Below are positions 35,913 to 43,217 of a DNA stretch of 43,217 nt, one piece after another. Source of the stretch: Chitinophagaceae bacterium (GTDB lineage: Bacteria > Bacteroidota > Bacteroidia > Chitinophagales > Chitinophagaceae); contig CANJJU010000005.1 in the NCBI GenBank assembly GCA_947474815.1, positions 1 through 43,217 of the forward strand. Direction: 5' to 3'. The number at the start of each line of letters is the position of its first letter. Positions within the stretch are counted from its first letter, which is position 1. The notes beneath the pieces were generated by a model. The model had not been told where the DNA came from. It did not search any database and saw only the letters and a program-made list of their open reading frames with translations. The position numbers and the translations under genes were made by a program.

Positions 35913-37283
35913 ATGCAGGTTTGGAAGGATTATCAGGAAAAAAATAAAGACAAATTCTTACATGAATTGCTTGAATTATTACGCATACCAAGTGTAAGTG
36001 CAAAAACAGAGCATAAAGAAGATATGATTCGATGTGCCGAAGCATTTAAACTCAGACTATTGGAAGCCGGTGCAGACAAAGTAGAGATTTATCCAACCGA
36101 AGGACATCCAATTGTATACGGAGAAAAAATTATAGACCCCTCAAAACCAACCGTGCTCGTATATGGTCATTATGACGTGCAACCAGCAGAACCATTAGAG
36201 CTATGGAACAATGGACCTTTTGATCCAACCATTATTGACGGAAAAATTTTCGCAAGAGGAAGTTGCGATGATAAAGGACAAGTATACATGCATGTAAAAG
36301 CACTAGAAACACTGGTACAAACAAATACATTGTCGGGCAATATTAAATTTTGCATTGAAGGAGAAGAAGAAGTAGGATCTCCCAACTTAGGAAAGTTTGT
36401 AAAAACTCATAAGGATTTATTAAAAGCTGATTGCGTGTTAATCAGTGATAGCGCCATGATTAGCTTAGATACTCCCAGCATTGACATTGGTGTGAGAGGA
36501 TTGAGTTATATAGAAGTAGAAATCACTGGACCTAATCGCGACTTACATAGTGGTGTTTACGGTGGAGCAGTAGCTAATCCTATTACTATTTTAGCAAAAA
36601 TGATTGCATCGCTACACGATGAAAACAATCACATAACCATCCCTGGATTTTACGACGATGTAGTGATAGCCACTCCAGAAGAAAGAGCCTTGATGTCTAA
36701 AGCCCCATTCAATGAAAAAGAATACGCAGCTGATTTAGGTGTAAAAGAACTTTGGGGAGAAAAAGGATTCACGACTAATGAAAGAACCGGAATTAGACCT
36801 ACGCTGGAATTAAACGGAATTTGGGGTGGATACATTGGCGAAGGAGCAAAAACAGTTTTGCCTTCAAAGGCATTTGCTAAAATATCTGCAAGATTGGTGC
36901 CCAATCAAATTTCTCAAAAAATGACAGATTTACTAATCAATCATTTAACTAAAATAGCACCTCCTTATGTTACTGTAAAAGCTTCGCTACATCATGGAGG
37001 CGAACCCTACATGACACCCATAGATAGCATTGCATATAAAGCCGCTTCAAAGGCGATGGAAGCCACTTTTGGTAAAGCACCTATCCCCGTTCGCGGCGGA
37101 GGCAGCATTCCTATTTGTGCATTGTTTGAAAAAGAAATGGGGATTAAAATTGTGTTCATGGGATTTGGATTAGACAGTGATAACCTTCATAGTCCAAATG
37201 AAAAATATGATATTGCTAATTTTTATAAAGGCATTGAAACAATCCCTTATTTCCATCAATTCTTTTCCGAAATGAATGGATAA
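35913..37283 (+). CDS. M20-family dipeptidase (CNDP-like)
   Basis: 456-residue metallopeptidase without a signal peptide, expected to be cytosolic and to cleave dipeptides with two zinc ions. Motifs are His86 and the catalytic Asp88 in YGHYDVQPAEP, FARGSCDDKGQ with the bridging Asp, and the general-base Glu pair in EGEEEVGSPN. A dimerisation domain (about 190-350, IDIGVRGLSYIEVEITGPNRD) and the C-terminal DSDNLHSPNEKYDI with the last zinc-binding His complete the family pattern. It has its own -7 element and a strong terminator. Confidence 0.94.
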   Translation: MQVWKDYQEKNKDKFLHELLELLRIPSVSAKTEHKEDMIRCAEAFKLRLLEAGADKVEIYPTEGHPIVYGEKIIDPSKPTVLVYGHYDVQPAEPLELWNNGPFDPTIIDGKIFARGSCDDKGQVYMHVKALETLVQTNTLSGNIKFCIEGEEEVGSPNLGKFVKTHKDLLKADCVLISDSAMISLDTPSIDIGVRGLSYIEVEITGPNRDLHSGVYGGAVANPITILAKMIASLHDENNHITIPGFYDDVVIATPEERALMSKAPFNEKEYAADLGVKELWGEKGFTTNERTGIRPTLELNGIWGGYIGEGAKTVLPSKAFAKISARLVPNQISQKMTDLLINHLTKIAPPYVTVKASLHHGGEPYMTPIDSIAYKAASKAMEATFGKAPIPVRGGGSIPICALFEKEMGIKIVFMGFGLDSDNLHSPNEKYDIANFYKGIETIPYFHQFFSEMNG

Positions 37284-37307
37284 ACCATTTTCAAGAAAAC
37301 ATCATTT

Positions 37308-37340
37308 AAAAGCCTCGAATTTTCGGGGCTTTTATTTTAT
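37308..37340 (+). terminator. Terminator of the M20 dipeptidase gene
   Basis: AAAAGCCTCGA (37308-37318) pairs with TCGGGGCTTTT (37323-37333) over 11 positions, one of them G-T, with a 4-base loop, followed by ATTTTAT. It is 25 bases after the stop codon. Confidence 0.85.
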
Positions 37341-37673
37341 CACCCTATTCAACGGCCAAAATTATTATTGAAAGCGGAGTTGAATCTACTATATGACTAC
37401 AATTAGTTTTATTATTACTCTAGATCATTTTTAAATGAATAAGGAGGGTGTATTTTTACTTCAGATTAATTCAATGATCAATGGAGCAATAGGGACTAAG
37501 ATATATCTGTTGTAATAGGCAGTAAACTAATAGACCGAATGAATAGTATAAAAACTTTTTTTGTTCCTTGTTGATTAAGAATTAAAGAAGAAAATGCAGA
37601 ATAGCAATTGCAAAAGATTGTAAAACTGCAAAATCGTTTGAAGGCGGGGTTTAATAAACCCGCCTTCTTTTTT
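37341..37673 (+). ncRNA. Possible small RNA in a 515-base gap
   Basis: Between the dipeptidase terminator and a second strong terminator there are about 300 bases with no open frame longer than 26 codons (37435-37515, unlikely to be real). A terminator with no gene before it suggests a non-coding transcript. Just upstream of it, TGCAG (37595-37599) can pair with CTGCA (37626-37630), enclosing CAAT/ATTG. I see no full promoter; TATTATTG at 37363-37370 is one base off a -7 element. No known RNA family is recognised. Confidence 0.3.
37641..37673 (+). terminator. Strong terminator without an upstream gene
   Basis: AAGGCGGG (37641-37648) pairs with CCCGCCTT (37659-37666), extended by TTT/AAA inside, then C and six T. 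It lies more than 350 bases after the nearest upstream stop codon, so it must serve some other transcript or insulate the next gene. Confidence 0.85.
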
Positions 37674-37689
37674 AAATGAAACTTGCGTG

Positions 37690-37721
37690 AGCTCCTGACA
37701 GTTGTTAGGAGCTTATTTTTT
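37690..37721 (+). terminator. Third terminator in the gap
   Basis: AGCTCCTGA (37690-37698) pairs with TTAGGAGCT (37705-37713) with one G-T pair and a 6-base loop, followed by TATTTTTT. It is 16 bases after the previous terminator, making a tandem pair upstream of the YdcF gene. Confidence 0.8.
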
Positions 37722-37798
37722 AATAATAACTCCCTACTGGCTGTTGCAGCTGTGAATTTTATTCGTAGTTTTAGTCAGTCATTTTTATACTAAACTAT

Positions 37799-38551
37799 AT
37801 GCACAGCTTCCTATCAGCCGTTATATCCTTTCTACTAACACCCATTATTTGGATTGCCGCATTGTTCCTGATAGGATTTTTTACAAAATCGGTTAACAAA
37901 AGAAAAATATTTATAGGAGCCGCGTTGGGGTTGTTTCTATTATTGAGCAATAACTGGCTATTAATTAGGTATGCAAGATTTTGGCAACAAACCAATGCCA
38001 TTGAAAATAAAAACACTGTTTACAGCAGCGCTATTTTATTGGGCGGATTTGCAAGTCCCAATGAAAAAGAAGAAGGATATTTTAATGTGTCGGCAGACCG
38101 TTTTATACAAGCAACCCGACAATATAAACTTGGAAAAATCAGCCATATACTCATCGCTGGAGGCAATGGAAAAAAAGATGTCGCCAATTTTAATGAAGGC
38201 GCTTGGACTAAAAAAGAATTGATCATTATGGGGGTGCCAGACAGTGTCATTATTTTTGAAGACCAGTCTGCTAGTACTTACGACAATGCAATCATGGCAA
38301 AAAAATTACTCGATTCATTTAAGCTCCCTCCCCCTTACTTACTGATTACTTCGGCTCATCATATGCGCAGAGCAAGCTTGCTTTTCAAACAAGCAGGCAT
38401 AAAAACTGATCCACTTCCTTGCAGTTATATTGCAGGCAATGAAAAATACTTGCTCAAAGACATCCTGCCAAGAATTGATGTGTTATCTACTTGGGGGATT
38501 TATTTGAAAGAAACAGCTGCCTATTTTATCTATATAATTAAGGGGAAATAG
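37799..38551 (+). CDS. YdcF-family (DUF218) membrane-anchored protein
   Basis: 250-residue protein with two N-terminal membrane helices (about 7-28 and 38-56) and a DUF218/YdcF domain (about 78-245). The family motifs are the first strand SSAILLGGFAS, ADRFIQATRQYKLGK, ILIAGGNG, EDQSASTYDNAIMAKKLL and LLITSAHHMRRASLLFKQAGI. Relatives such as SanA and ElyC are linked to envelope integrity and lipid-carrier metabolism, but the reaction is not established. It follows a tandem terminator, so it should have its own promoter, which I could not identify. Confidence 0.88.
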   Translation: MHSFLSAVISFLLTPIIWIAALFLIGFFTKSVNKRKIFIGAALGLFLLLSNNWLLIRYARFWQQTNAIENKNTVYSSAILLGGFASPNEKEEGYFNVSADRFIQATRQYKLGKISHILIAGGNGKKDVANFNEGAWTKKELIIMGVPDSVIIFEDQSASTYDNAIMAKKLLDSFKLPPPYLLITSAHHMRRASLLFKQAGIKTDPLPCSYIAGNEKYLLKDILPRIDVLSTWGIYLKETAAYFIYIIKGK

Positions 38552-38636
38552 TATAATAAAATTCAGAATACCCAACTTGATTTTATTTATTATTTTAGCA
38601 ACTCATTTTAGTCATCTTACATTAAAATATATCCAA

Positions 38637-39287
38637 ATGAACTCAATTAAACGTTTTTTGATCATTCCTGTCATGCTGATTTCCCTGTCTGTTTCAGCCC
38701 AAATGTTTGGCGAATCTTCCAAACAAGTATACAAAGCAAATAATTACAAAGACATATTGAGTACACATCAAAATGTTGCCATCCTTCCATTTAAAGCAAC
38801 GATTAGTTACAAAAGAGTACCTAAAAACTTCAATGCGGAAGCAAATACTGCAGATGAAAAAAAATTAGGCTTGAGCATGCAAGAAGGAATGTTTACTTAT
38901 TTACTTCGCAAGAGCGATAAATACAGCGTACAGTTTCAAGACATCCAGAGAACCAATGCACTTTTAAAACAGAAAGGAATATTTGATAACCTAGATGAAA
39001 TATTACCCGATTCTTTGTGCAAAATATTGAATGTAGATGCAGTCATTAAATGTACTTACGGATACGAAAAAACGGGAAGTGAAGCCGGCGCAATCGTTTC
39101 GGCCGTGTTGATTGGAAATGGCAAAACAGGTTCTGGAGGATTAACCATGCAAATCAATGACAAAAAACAAGGTGAGCTAGTGTGGCGTTTTTATAAAGAA
39201 ATGAATGAAAGTATCACCAGCAATGCAAACGAAATCATGGATCGAATGATGAGGAAAGTTTCTAGAAATTTCCCCTACGAGAAATAG
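38637..39287 (+). CDS. Exported protein with a CsgG/LpoB-like start
   Basis: From the ATG at 38637 this is 216 residues with a signal peptide (about 1-21, MNSIKRFLIIPVMLISLSVS before AQM). The segment NVAILPFKATISYKR resembles the first strand of CsgG/TolB-N/LpoB-like domains. LGLSMQEGMFTYLLRKSD..SVQFQDIQRTNALL then fits the following helix and strand of that fold, where multi-subunit lipoproteins find partners in the outer membrane. No lipobox cysteine is present, and the functional family is uncertain. A frame opened by TTG at 38577 adds 20 residues before the signal peptide and is not preferred. It lies 85 bases after the YdcF gene. Confidence 0.6.
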   Translation: MNSIKRFLIIPVMLISLSVSAQMFGESSKQVYKANNYKDILSTHQNVAILPFKATISYKRVPKNFNAEANTADEKKLGLSMQEGMFTYLLRKSDKYSVQFQDIQRTNALLKQKGIFDNLDEILPDSLCKILNVDAVIKCTYGYEKTGSEAGAIVSAVLIGNGKTGSGGLTMQINDKKQGELVWRFYKEMNESITSNANEIMDRMMRKVSRNFPYEK

Positions 39288-39328
39288 ATCCCCATTGTTG
39301 GCTTATTTTCAACAAAGTCTTTCGTTGA

Positions 39329-39520
39329 ACCTTAAACTTTAAACCTTCAACTTTAAACCTTAAACTTTTAAACCTCTTAAACTCAAAATCCCGCGAAAGC
39401 GGAATGGGTTTTAAAAACTGAACTCCACAAAGCCAACAAATAACCTTAAACCTTAAACTTTAAACGTTCAACTTTAAACCTTAATCGTTAAACCTTAAAC
39501 CTTTAAACCTCTTAAACTCA
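39329..39520. repeat. Two heptamer-repeat arrays, each leading to a hairpin
   Basis: Two AT-rich arrays with a seven-base period, variants of ACCTTAA / ACTTTAA. The first covers 39329-39387 and the second 39443-39520. Each ends with the same passage CCTCTTAAACTCAAAATCCCGC. The hairpin after the first is broken (GCGGAATGGG in place of GCGGGATTTT), while the one after the second is perfect. This looks like a duplication of an array plus terminator followed by decay of one copy. No coding sequence is present in 39288-39547. Confidence 0.75.
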
Positions 39521-39543
39521 AAATCCCGCTAAAGCGGGATTTT
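39520..39543 (-). terminator. Terminator after the CAU tRNA
   Basis: Perfect 10-bp stem AAAATCCCGC (39520-39529) / GCGGGATTTT (39534-39543) with loop TAAA. Flanking A and T runs allow use on either strand. It begins 4 bases after the tRNA 3' end on the minus strand. The stem core is the same as in the odhB terminator. Confidence 0.8.
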
Positions 39544-39547
39544 GTTG

Positions 39548-39621
39548 TATCGGGGAGCAGACTTGAACTGCCGACCTTCGGGTTATGAATCCGATGCTCT
39601 AACCAGCTGAGCTACCCCGAC
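39548..39621 (-). tRNA. tRNA with anticodon CAU (tRNA-Met, or Ile2)
   Basis: On the minus strand the cloverleaf reads acceptor GTCGGGG / CCCCGAT (G1-U72 wobble), D-arm GCTC-AGCTGGTTA-GAGC, anticodon arm TCGGA-TTCATAA-CCCGA, variable AGGTC, T-arm GGCAG-TTCAAGT-CTGCT and discriminator A. The anticodon is CAU. The D-arm is elongator-like rather than initiator-like. The anticodon stem has an A31-C39 mismatch. CCA is not encoded. Elongator Met is most likely; tRNA-Ile2 (lysidine-modified) cannot be excluded. Confidence 0.9.
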
Positions 39622-39703
39622 AGCTCCTTCAATGAAGGGTTGCAAAAGTATAAAATTTAGTCAACTTAAGAAAAGAATAAGCCCCTTTTTATTTAACGGC
39701 CTA

Positions 39704-40270
39704 TTAGCCACTAATCCTTGGTTTCCAAGGAATTTCAGCTACTTGAAGAAAATGGCTAGCAAATCTAGACAACACAAAAAGGTAGTCGCTTAGGCGGTTG
39801 AGGTATTTAATTACTAACGGATCTACGAATAATTGTTCTTCTTGCATGTGCACACATATCCTTTCGGCACGCCTGCAAATGCATCTTACCACATGAAGCG
39901 TAGAAACAGCCTGATGACCACCGGGCAATATGAAAGATTTCATTGGAGGCAAGGATTCGTTCATTGCATCTATTTCCGATTCCAATAATTCTACATCGGT
40001 TTCTTTTAAATCGGGTATTTTCATCAAAGGCTCTTTGTCGGGATCACAAGCAAGGGAAGAGCCAATGGTAAACAAACGATCTTGAATCTCTTTGAGCATT
40101 TGATTTGTATGAGCATGTTGCAGCAAATCATTAGCCAACCCTATATAAGAATTTAACTCATCCACTGTTCCGTAACTTTCAATACGTAAATGACTTTTAG
40201 GGACCTTGGTTCCACCAATCAAACTGGTATTTCCTGTATCACCTGTTTTAGTATATATTTTTATTGCCAT
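39704..40270 (-). CDS. Cob(I)alamin adenosyltransferase, PduO type
   Basis: 188-residue cytosolic enzyme that transfers the adenosyl group of ATP to cob(I)alamin, making coenzyme B12. The N-terminal ATP-binding segment is IYTKTGDTGNTSLIGGTKVPK with SYGTVDELNSYIG. FILPGGHQAVSTLHVVRCICRRAERICV contains the conserved RRAER motif, and the C-terminal helix is NRLSDYLFVLSRF. These define the PduO-type family. No other cobalamin gene is in the window, so it may serve salvage for a B12-dependent mutase. It lies 66 bases downstream of the ABC ATPase gene on the same strand. Confidence 0.95.
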   Translation of the reverse strand: MAIKIYTKTGDTGNTSLIGGTKVPKSHLRIESYGTVDELNSYIGLANDLLQHAHTNQMLKEIQDRLFTIGSSLACDPDKEPLMKIPDLKETDVELLESEIDAMNESLPPMKSFILPGGHQAVSTLHVVRCICRRAERICVHMQEEQLFVDPLVIKYLNRLSDYLFVLSRFASHFLQVAEIPWKPRISG

Positions 40271-40336
40271 TGAAATGATTTATCTGTTAAACGTGAAATA
40301 TAATTAGGAGCACTAACACTCAACTAAGAAAATAGT

Positions 40337-41050
40337 TTAAGCCGGTTGCAAAATTACTGCTGGATTTGCATTTATTTTATCTGTTTCAATTAAGCCATCT
40401 CTCAGTCTTATAATTCGGTGAGCAAAGCTTGAAATATCTTCTTCATGCGTCACCAATATCACCGTATTCCCTTCGCTGTGTATTTTGCCCAGTATTTCCA
40501 TGATTTCATGAGATGTTTTTGAATCAAGATTTCCCGTAGGCTCATCTGCCAAAATAATAGAAGGATTGTTGATCAGCGCACGGGCAATTGCTACACGCTG
40601 GCATTGTCCACCACTCAGTTCATTGGGCTTATGATGCATGCGGTCATCTAGCTTTACTTTTGTAAGCACCGCTTCTGCACGCTCTATTCTTTCTTTTTTA
40701 GATACACCACTATAAATAAGGGGAAGTGCCACATTTTCTGCTGCCGTTAATCTGGGCAATAAATTAAATTGCTGAAACACAAACCCAATTTCTTTGTTTC
40801 TTACCGCTGCCAATTCATCGTCGTGCATGCTGCTTACATCATTTCCGTTTAATACATATTTGCCCGCAGTAGGAGAATCCAGACAACCCAAAATATTCAT
40901 GAGGGTAGATTTTCCAGAACCACTAGGACCCATCAAAGCAACATATTCATTTTTGTTGATGTCCATTGTAATTCCTTTCAACACCTGCAATTCATTCTTA
41001 CCCAAAAAATAACTCTTACAAATATTTTCTAAATGCAATATTGATGTCAT
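40337..41050 (-). CDS. ABC transporter ATPase, LolD/MacB-like
   Basis: 237-residue ATPase of the LolD/MacB/FtsE group. It has Walker [10 protein letters not shown] (41-49), the Q-loop [17 protein letters not shown], the signature LSGGQ (145-149), Walker B IILADEP with Asp169-Glu170, the D-loop GNLDSKT and the H-loop His in LVTHEED. The pattern [16 protein letters not shown] and the LLPRLTA stretch are typical of mechanotransmission-type exporters. No permease is adjacent, so the partner is encoded elsewhere. A likely -7 element lies upstream at 41120-41127. Confidence 0.92.
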   Translation of the reverse strand: MTSILHLENICKSYFLGKNELQVLKGITMDINKNEYVALMGPSGSGKSTLMNILGCLDSPTAGKYVLNGNDVSSMHDDELAAVRNKEIGFVFQQFNLLPRLTAAENVALPLIYSGVSKKERIERAEAVLTKVKLDDRMHHKPNELSGGQCQRVAIARALINNPSIILADEPTGNLDSKTSHEIMEILGKIHSEGNTVILVTHEEDISSFAHRIIRLRDGLIETDKINANPAVILQPA

Positions 41051-41119
41051 AGTAAACTAAAATCGGTGATCAATAAGGAGTAGCCAATTTTAACCATTGA
41101 ATTCTCCAATTATACTCTA

Positions 41120-41127
41120 CAAAAATA
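41120..41127 (-). promoter_or_regulatory. Probable -7 element of the ABC ATPase gene
   Basis: On the minus strand this reads TATTTTTG, matching TAnnTTTG, 69 bases upstream of the ATG at 41050. No clear -33 element is present. Confidence 0.4.
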
Positions 41128-41255
41128 GCACTTTTGAGCCACCGCTTTTTTGGTATTATTTGAACGGATTGACTCATAGCAGCTTGGAAATACTCGTTTT
41201 TACACAAATTGAATAAATTATTGATTTTCCCCCTCCAACGACTATGGAGATGTAG

Positions 41256-41263
41256 TATCTTTG
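41256..41263 (+). promoter_or_regulatory. Probable -7 element of trpS
   Basis: TATCTTTG matches TAnnTTTG and lies 19 bases before the ATG at 41283. The -33 element is not evident. Confidence 0.5.
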
Positions 41264-41282
41264 TGCTCTTTATTTTTCTCAC

Positions 41283-42320
41283 ATGAATGCACCGCAACAT
41301 ACAACCTCTCCCAAAAATACCTTGCCCTCCAATATTGTTATGAGTGGTATTCGTCCTACTGGGATGCTTCATTTAGGCAACTATTTTGGAGCCATTCAAA
41401 ACTATGTGCGCATGCAAGAGGAATATGAATGTTTTTTTATGGTGGCTGATTTGCATTCGCTTACCACACACCCCGATACCAGCACACTTAAAGCAAATGT
41501 AAAAAGAGTATTGGCAGAAAATATTGCTTGCGGACTGGATCCAAATAAAGCTACCTTTTATTGCCAAAGTCATATTCATGAAACAGCCGAATTGTATTTG
41601 TATCTCAACATGCTGGCTTATAAAGGAGAATTAGAAAAAACAGTTACGTTCAAAGACAAAGCAAGACAACATCCCGAAAATATCAATGCAGGACTACTCA
41701 CCTACCCAGTGTTGCAAACAGCCGATATCATCCTCCACAGAGCCAGTTATGTGCCTGTAGGAAAAGACCAGGAGCAACATCTTGAAATGGCGAGGAATTT
41801 TGTAAACCGATTCAACCATCGTTATGGGGAAGTGTTTCCCGAACCGCATGCTTTCAATTATAACCAAGAATTGATAAAAGTACCCGGGTTGGATGGAACA
41901 GGCAAAATGAGCAAAAGTGAAAACAATATGTCTACACTTTATTTTGCCGACGACGACGATTCCATCAGAAAAAAAGTAATGAAGGCCAAGACCGACAATG
42001 GCCCAACAGAAAAAAACTCTATTAAACCCGATTATATTGAAAATATCTTTATGCTCATGAAATTAGTGAGCAACGAAGACGTCATCAGTAAATACGAAGC
42101 CGATTTTAATAATTGTACCATTCGCTATGGTGAACTCAAAAAACAATTGGCAGAGGATATGGTAAATTTTATGTCCCCTATCCGTCAAAAGGCGACCGAT
42201 ATTTTAGCCAATGACGCCTACCTAACAGAGGTGATGCAAAAAGGGGCACAAAAAGCCCAAGAAAGTGCCCAAAAAACAATGAAAATTGTTCGAGAAGCCA
42301 TCGGATTGAATTATTTTTAA
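41283..42320 (+). CDS. trpS: Tryptophanyl-tRNA synthetase
   Basis: 345-residue cytosolic class I aminoacyl-tRNA synthetase charging tRNA-Trp. The HIGH-type motif is SGIRPTGMLHLGNYFGAI. The substrate pocket includes FMVADLHSLTTHPD and YPVLQTADIILHRASYVPVGKDQEQHLE is visible around the Rossmann core, with the KMSKS loop as GTGKMSKSENN. Length is normal for a bacterial TrpS. The ATG at 41283 gives 19 residues before the core; a second ATG at 41340 (MSGIRPTG) would also make a near-complete enzyme but is less likely given the nearby promoter element. Confidence 0.97.
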   Translation: MNAPQHTTSPKNTLPSNIVMSGIRPTGMLHLGNYFGAIQNYVRMQEEYECFFMVADLHSLTTHPDTSTLKANVKRVLAENIACGLDPNKATFYCQSHIHETAELYLYLNMLAYKGELEKTVTFKDKARQHPENINAGLLTYPVLQTADIILHRASYVPVGKDQEQHLEMARNFVNRFNHRYGEVFPEPHAFNYNQELIKVPGLDGTGKMSKSENNMSTLYFADDDDSIRKKVMKAKTDNGPTEKNSIKPDYIENIFMLMKLVSNEDVISKYEADFNNCTIRYGELKKQLAEDMVNFMSPIRQKATDILANDAYLTEVMQKGAQKAQESAQKTMKIVREAIGLNYF

Positions 42321-42394
42321 GAAACTCAAAAAAACGAATTAACCTGAATGATAATTCAATACATTCGTAGCTAAGTAAAATATCTAATAGGATC

Positions 42395-43030
42395 ATGGCC
42401 AAAGCAAAAAAACCCAAACACATCGCCGTTGCAGGAAACATAGGAGCCGGCAAAACGACGCTTACCGAAATGCTAAGCAAGCACTACAAATGGATTCCGC
42501 AATTCGAAGATGTTGACCATAACCCCTACCTAAATGATTTTTACGAGGACATGCCTCGCTGGAGTTTCAATCTGCAGATTTTCTTTTTAAATAGCAGACT
42601 AAACCAATTGCTAGAAATTCAACGTGGTACCGAAACCGTTATACAAGATAGAACGATCTACGAGGATGCCAATATATTTGCTCCCAACTTACACGATATG
42701 GGCCTGATGGGCAAAAGAGACTTTGATAACTACTATAAGTTTTTTGAAACATTGAAGTCGATGGTAAAACCTCCGGATTTGTTGATTTACCTTAAAGCAT
42801 CTGTACCTACGCTAGTAGGACAAATACAAAAAAGAGGCAGAGAATACGAAGAGAATATTCGATTAGACTATTTAAAAAAACTAAACGACCTCTATAATAA
42901 CTGGATAGATAATTACAAAGAAGGCGCTTTGTTAATCATTGATGCAGATACCAATAAATTTGCAGAAAATGAAGAGGATCTTGGGAAAGTAATTTCTAAA
43001 ATAGACTCTACGCTGTTTGGGTTGTTTTAA
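42395..43030 (+). CDS. Deoxynucleoside kinase
   Basis: 211-residue cytosolic kinase of the dCK/dGK family that salvages deoxynucleosides by 5'-phosphorylation. It shows the P-loop GNIGAGKTTL (about 15-24), FEDVDHNPYLNDFYEDMPRWSFNLQIFFLNSRL forming the substrate helix, the DRTIYED motif, and the lid RGREYEENIRLDYLKKL. Nucleoside preference (dA, dG or dC) cannot be set from sequence. Its stop overlaps the stop of the convergent regulator by four bases (43027-43030). Confidence 0.93.
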   Translation: MAKAKKPKHIAVAGNIGAGKTTLTEMLSKHYKWIPQFEDVDHNPYLNDFYEDMPRWSFNLQIFFLNSRLNQLLEIQRGTETVIQDRTIYEDANIFAPNLHDMGLMGKRDFDNYYKFFETLKSMVKPPDLLIYLKASVPTLVGQIQKRGREYEENIRLDYLKKLNDLYNNWIDNYKEGALLIIDADTNKFAENEEDLGKVISKIDSTLFGLF

Positions 43031-43217
43031 TCAAGTAACTGATTTTTCATCGCGTAAAACACCAGCCCTACAGAGTTTTTTACACCAAATCGTTCCATTA
43101 GCCTGTCTTTAATCGCTTCTACGGTACGTGGACTGATATCCATTTTGGTGGAAATTTCGGCAGCGGTAAACTCCATACAAACCAAGGTAAGCACTTCTTT
43201 TTCTCGCTCACTCAATA
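43027..43217 (-). CDS. LuxR-type regulator, DNA-binding domain only (partial)
   Basis: The visible 63 codons encode a LuxR/GerE helix-turn-helix: LSEREKEVLTLVCMEFTAAE, then ISTKMDISPRTVEAIKDRLM with the recognition helix, ending NSVGLVFYAMKNQLLD. The frame is open at the right edge, so an N-terminal domain, most likely a response-regulator receiver, lies outside the window. The gene converges on the kinase gene with a 4-base overlap at the stops, sharing TTAA. Confidence 0.88.
   Translation of the reverse strand, partial: LSEREKEVLTLVCMEFTAAEISTKMDISPRTVEAIKDRLMERFGVKNSVGLVFYAMKNQLLD

Noticed and set aside
37435-37515. 26-codon open frame in the gap after the dipeptidase gene
   Set aside because: Short, no promoter at a sensible distance, no recognisable domain or signal; random occurrence is expected in AT-rich DNA.
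39329-39520. Possible CRISPR array
   Set aside because: The repeat unit is seven bases without unique spacers of 30-40 bases, and no cas gene is present.

Overview
This window is chromosomal DNA from a member of the Bacteroidota. The evidence is a SusC-type TonB-dependent transporter, the type IX secretion (T9SS) translocon SprA, two T9SS cargo proteins with different C-terminal sorting domains, a short primary sigma factor lacking region 1.1, and several promoters of the Bacteroidota form TTTG / TAnnTTTG. The AT-rich composition and the flavour of the proteins suggest Chitinophagaceae or a relative, but that family-level placement is inference. Nearly all of the sequence is intact housekeeping or cell-envelope genes. 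I see no insertion sequence, prophage, CRISPR array or frameshifted gene.

Layout. 1-2766 (minus): SusC/RagA transporter cut by the left edge, with a consensus promoter. 2842-5720 (minus): a two-gene unit of a PorV/PorQ-like barrel and a helix-hairpin-helix plus probable barrel protein. 5866-10582 (plus): folD, queE, a PorE-like OmpA protein and dprA. 10661-18275 (plus): guaB, a DUF4105/Lnb-like membrane protein, an alpha/beta hydrolase, a gliding-motility type-B sorted adhesin-like protein, a short-chain dehydrogenase and a small exported protein. 18314-26210 (minus): ruvA and the giant sprA. 26325-29326 (plus): fabH and a T9SS-sorted subtilisin-like protease. 29327-32802 (minus): an RsmB-like RNA methyltransferase, odhB and rpoD, with terminators after odhB and rpoD. 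33066-37283 (plus): a START-like protein, an LptF/LptG permease, a Tat-targeted superoxide dismutase and an M20 dipeptidase. 37284-37798: a gene-free stretch with three terminators and a possible small RNA. 37799-39287 (plus): a YdcF protein and a CsgG/LpoB-like exported protein. 39329-39621: heptamer repeats, a terminator and a tRNA with anticodon CAU. 39704-41050 (minus): a PduO-type adenosyltransferase and a LolD-like ATPase. 41283-43030 (plus): trpS and a deoxynucleoside kinase. 43027-43217 (minus): a LuxR-type regulator cut by the right edge.

Working together. The clearest theme is the T9SS. SprA forms the outer-membrane channel, the OmpA protein has the TPR/propeller/CRD/OmpA order described for PorE, the 877-residue protein carries a type-B sorting domain, and the protease carries a type-A domain. 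A second theme is the transcription machinery and its signals: the window holds both the primary sigma factor and several sites it should recognise, some so close to start codons that leaderless mRNAs are expected. The least explained parts are the HHH-barrel operon, the three-terminator gap at 37.3-37.7 kb, and the DnaA-box/palindrome cluster upstream of rpoD.
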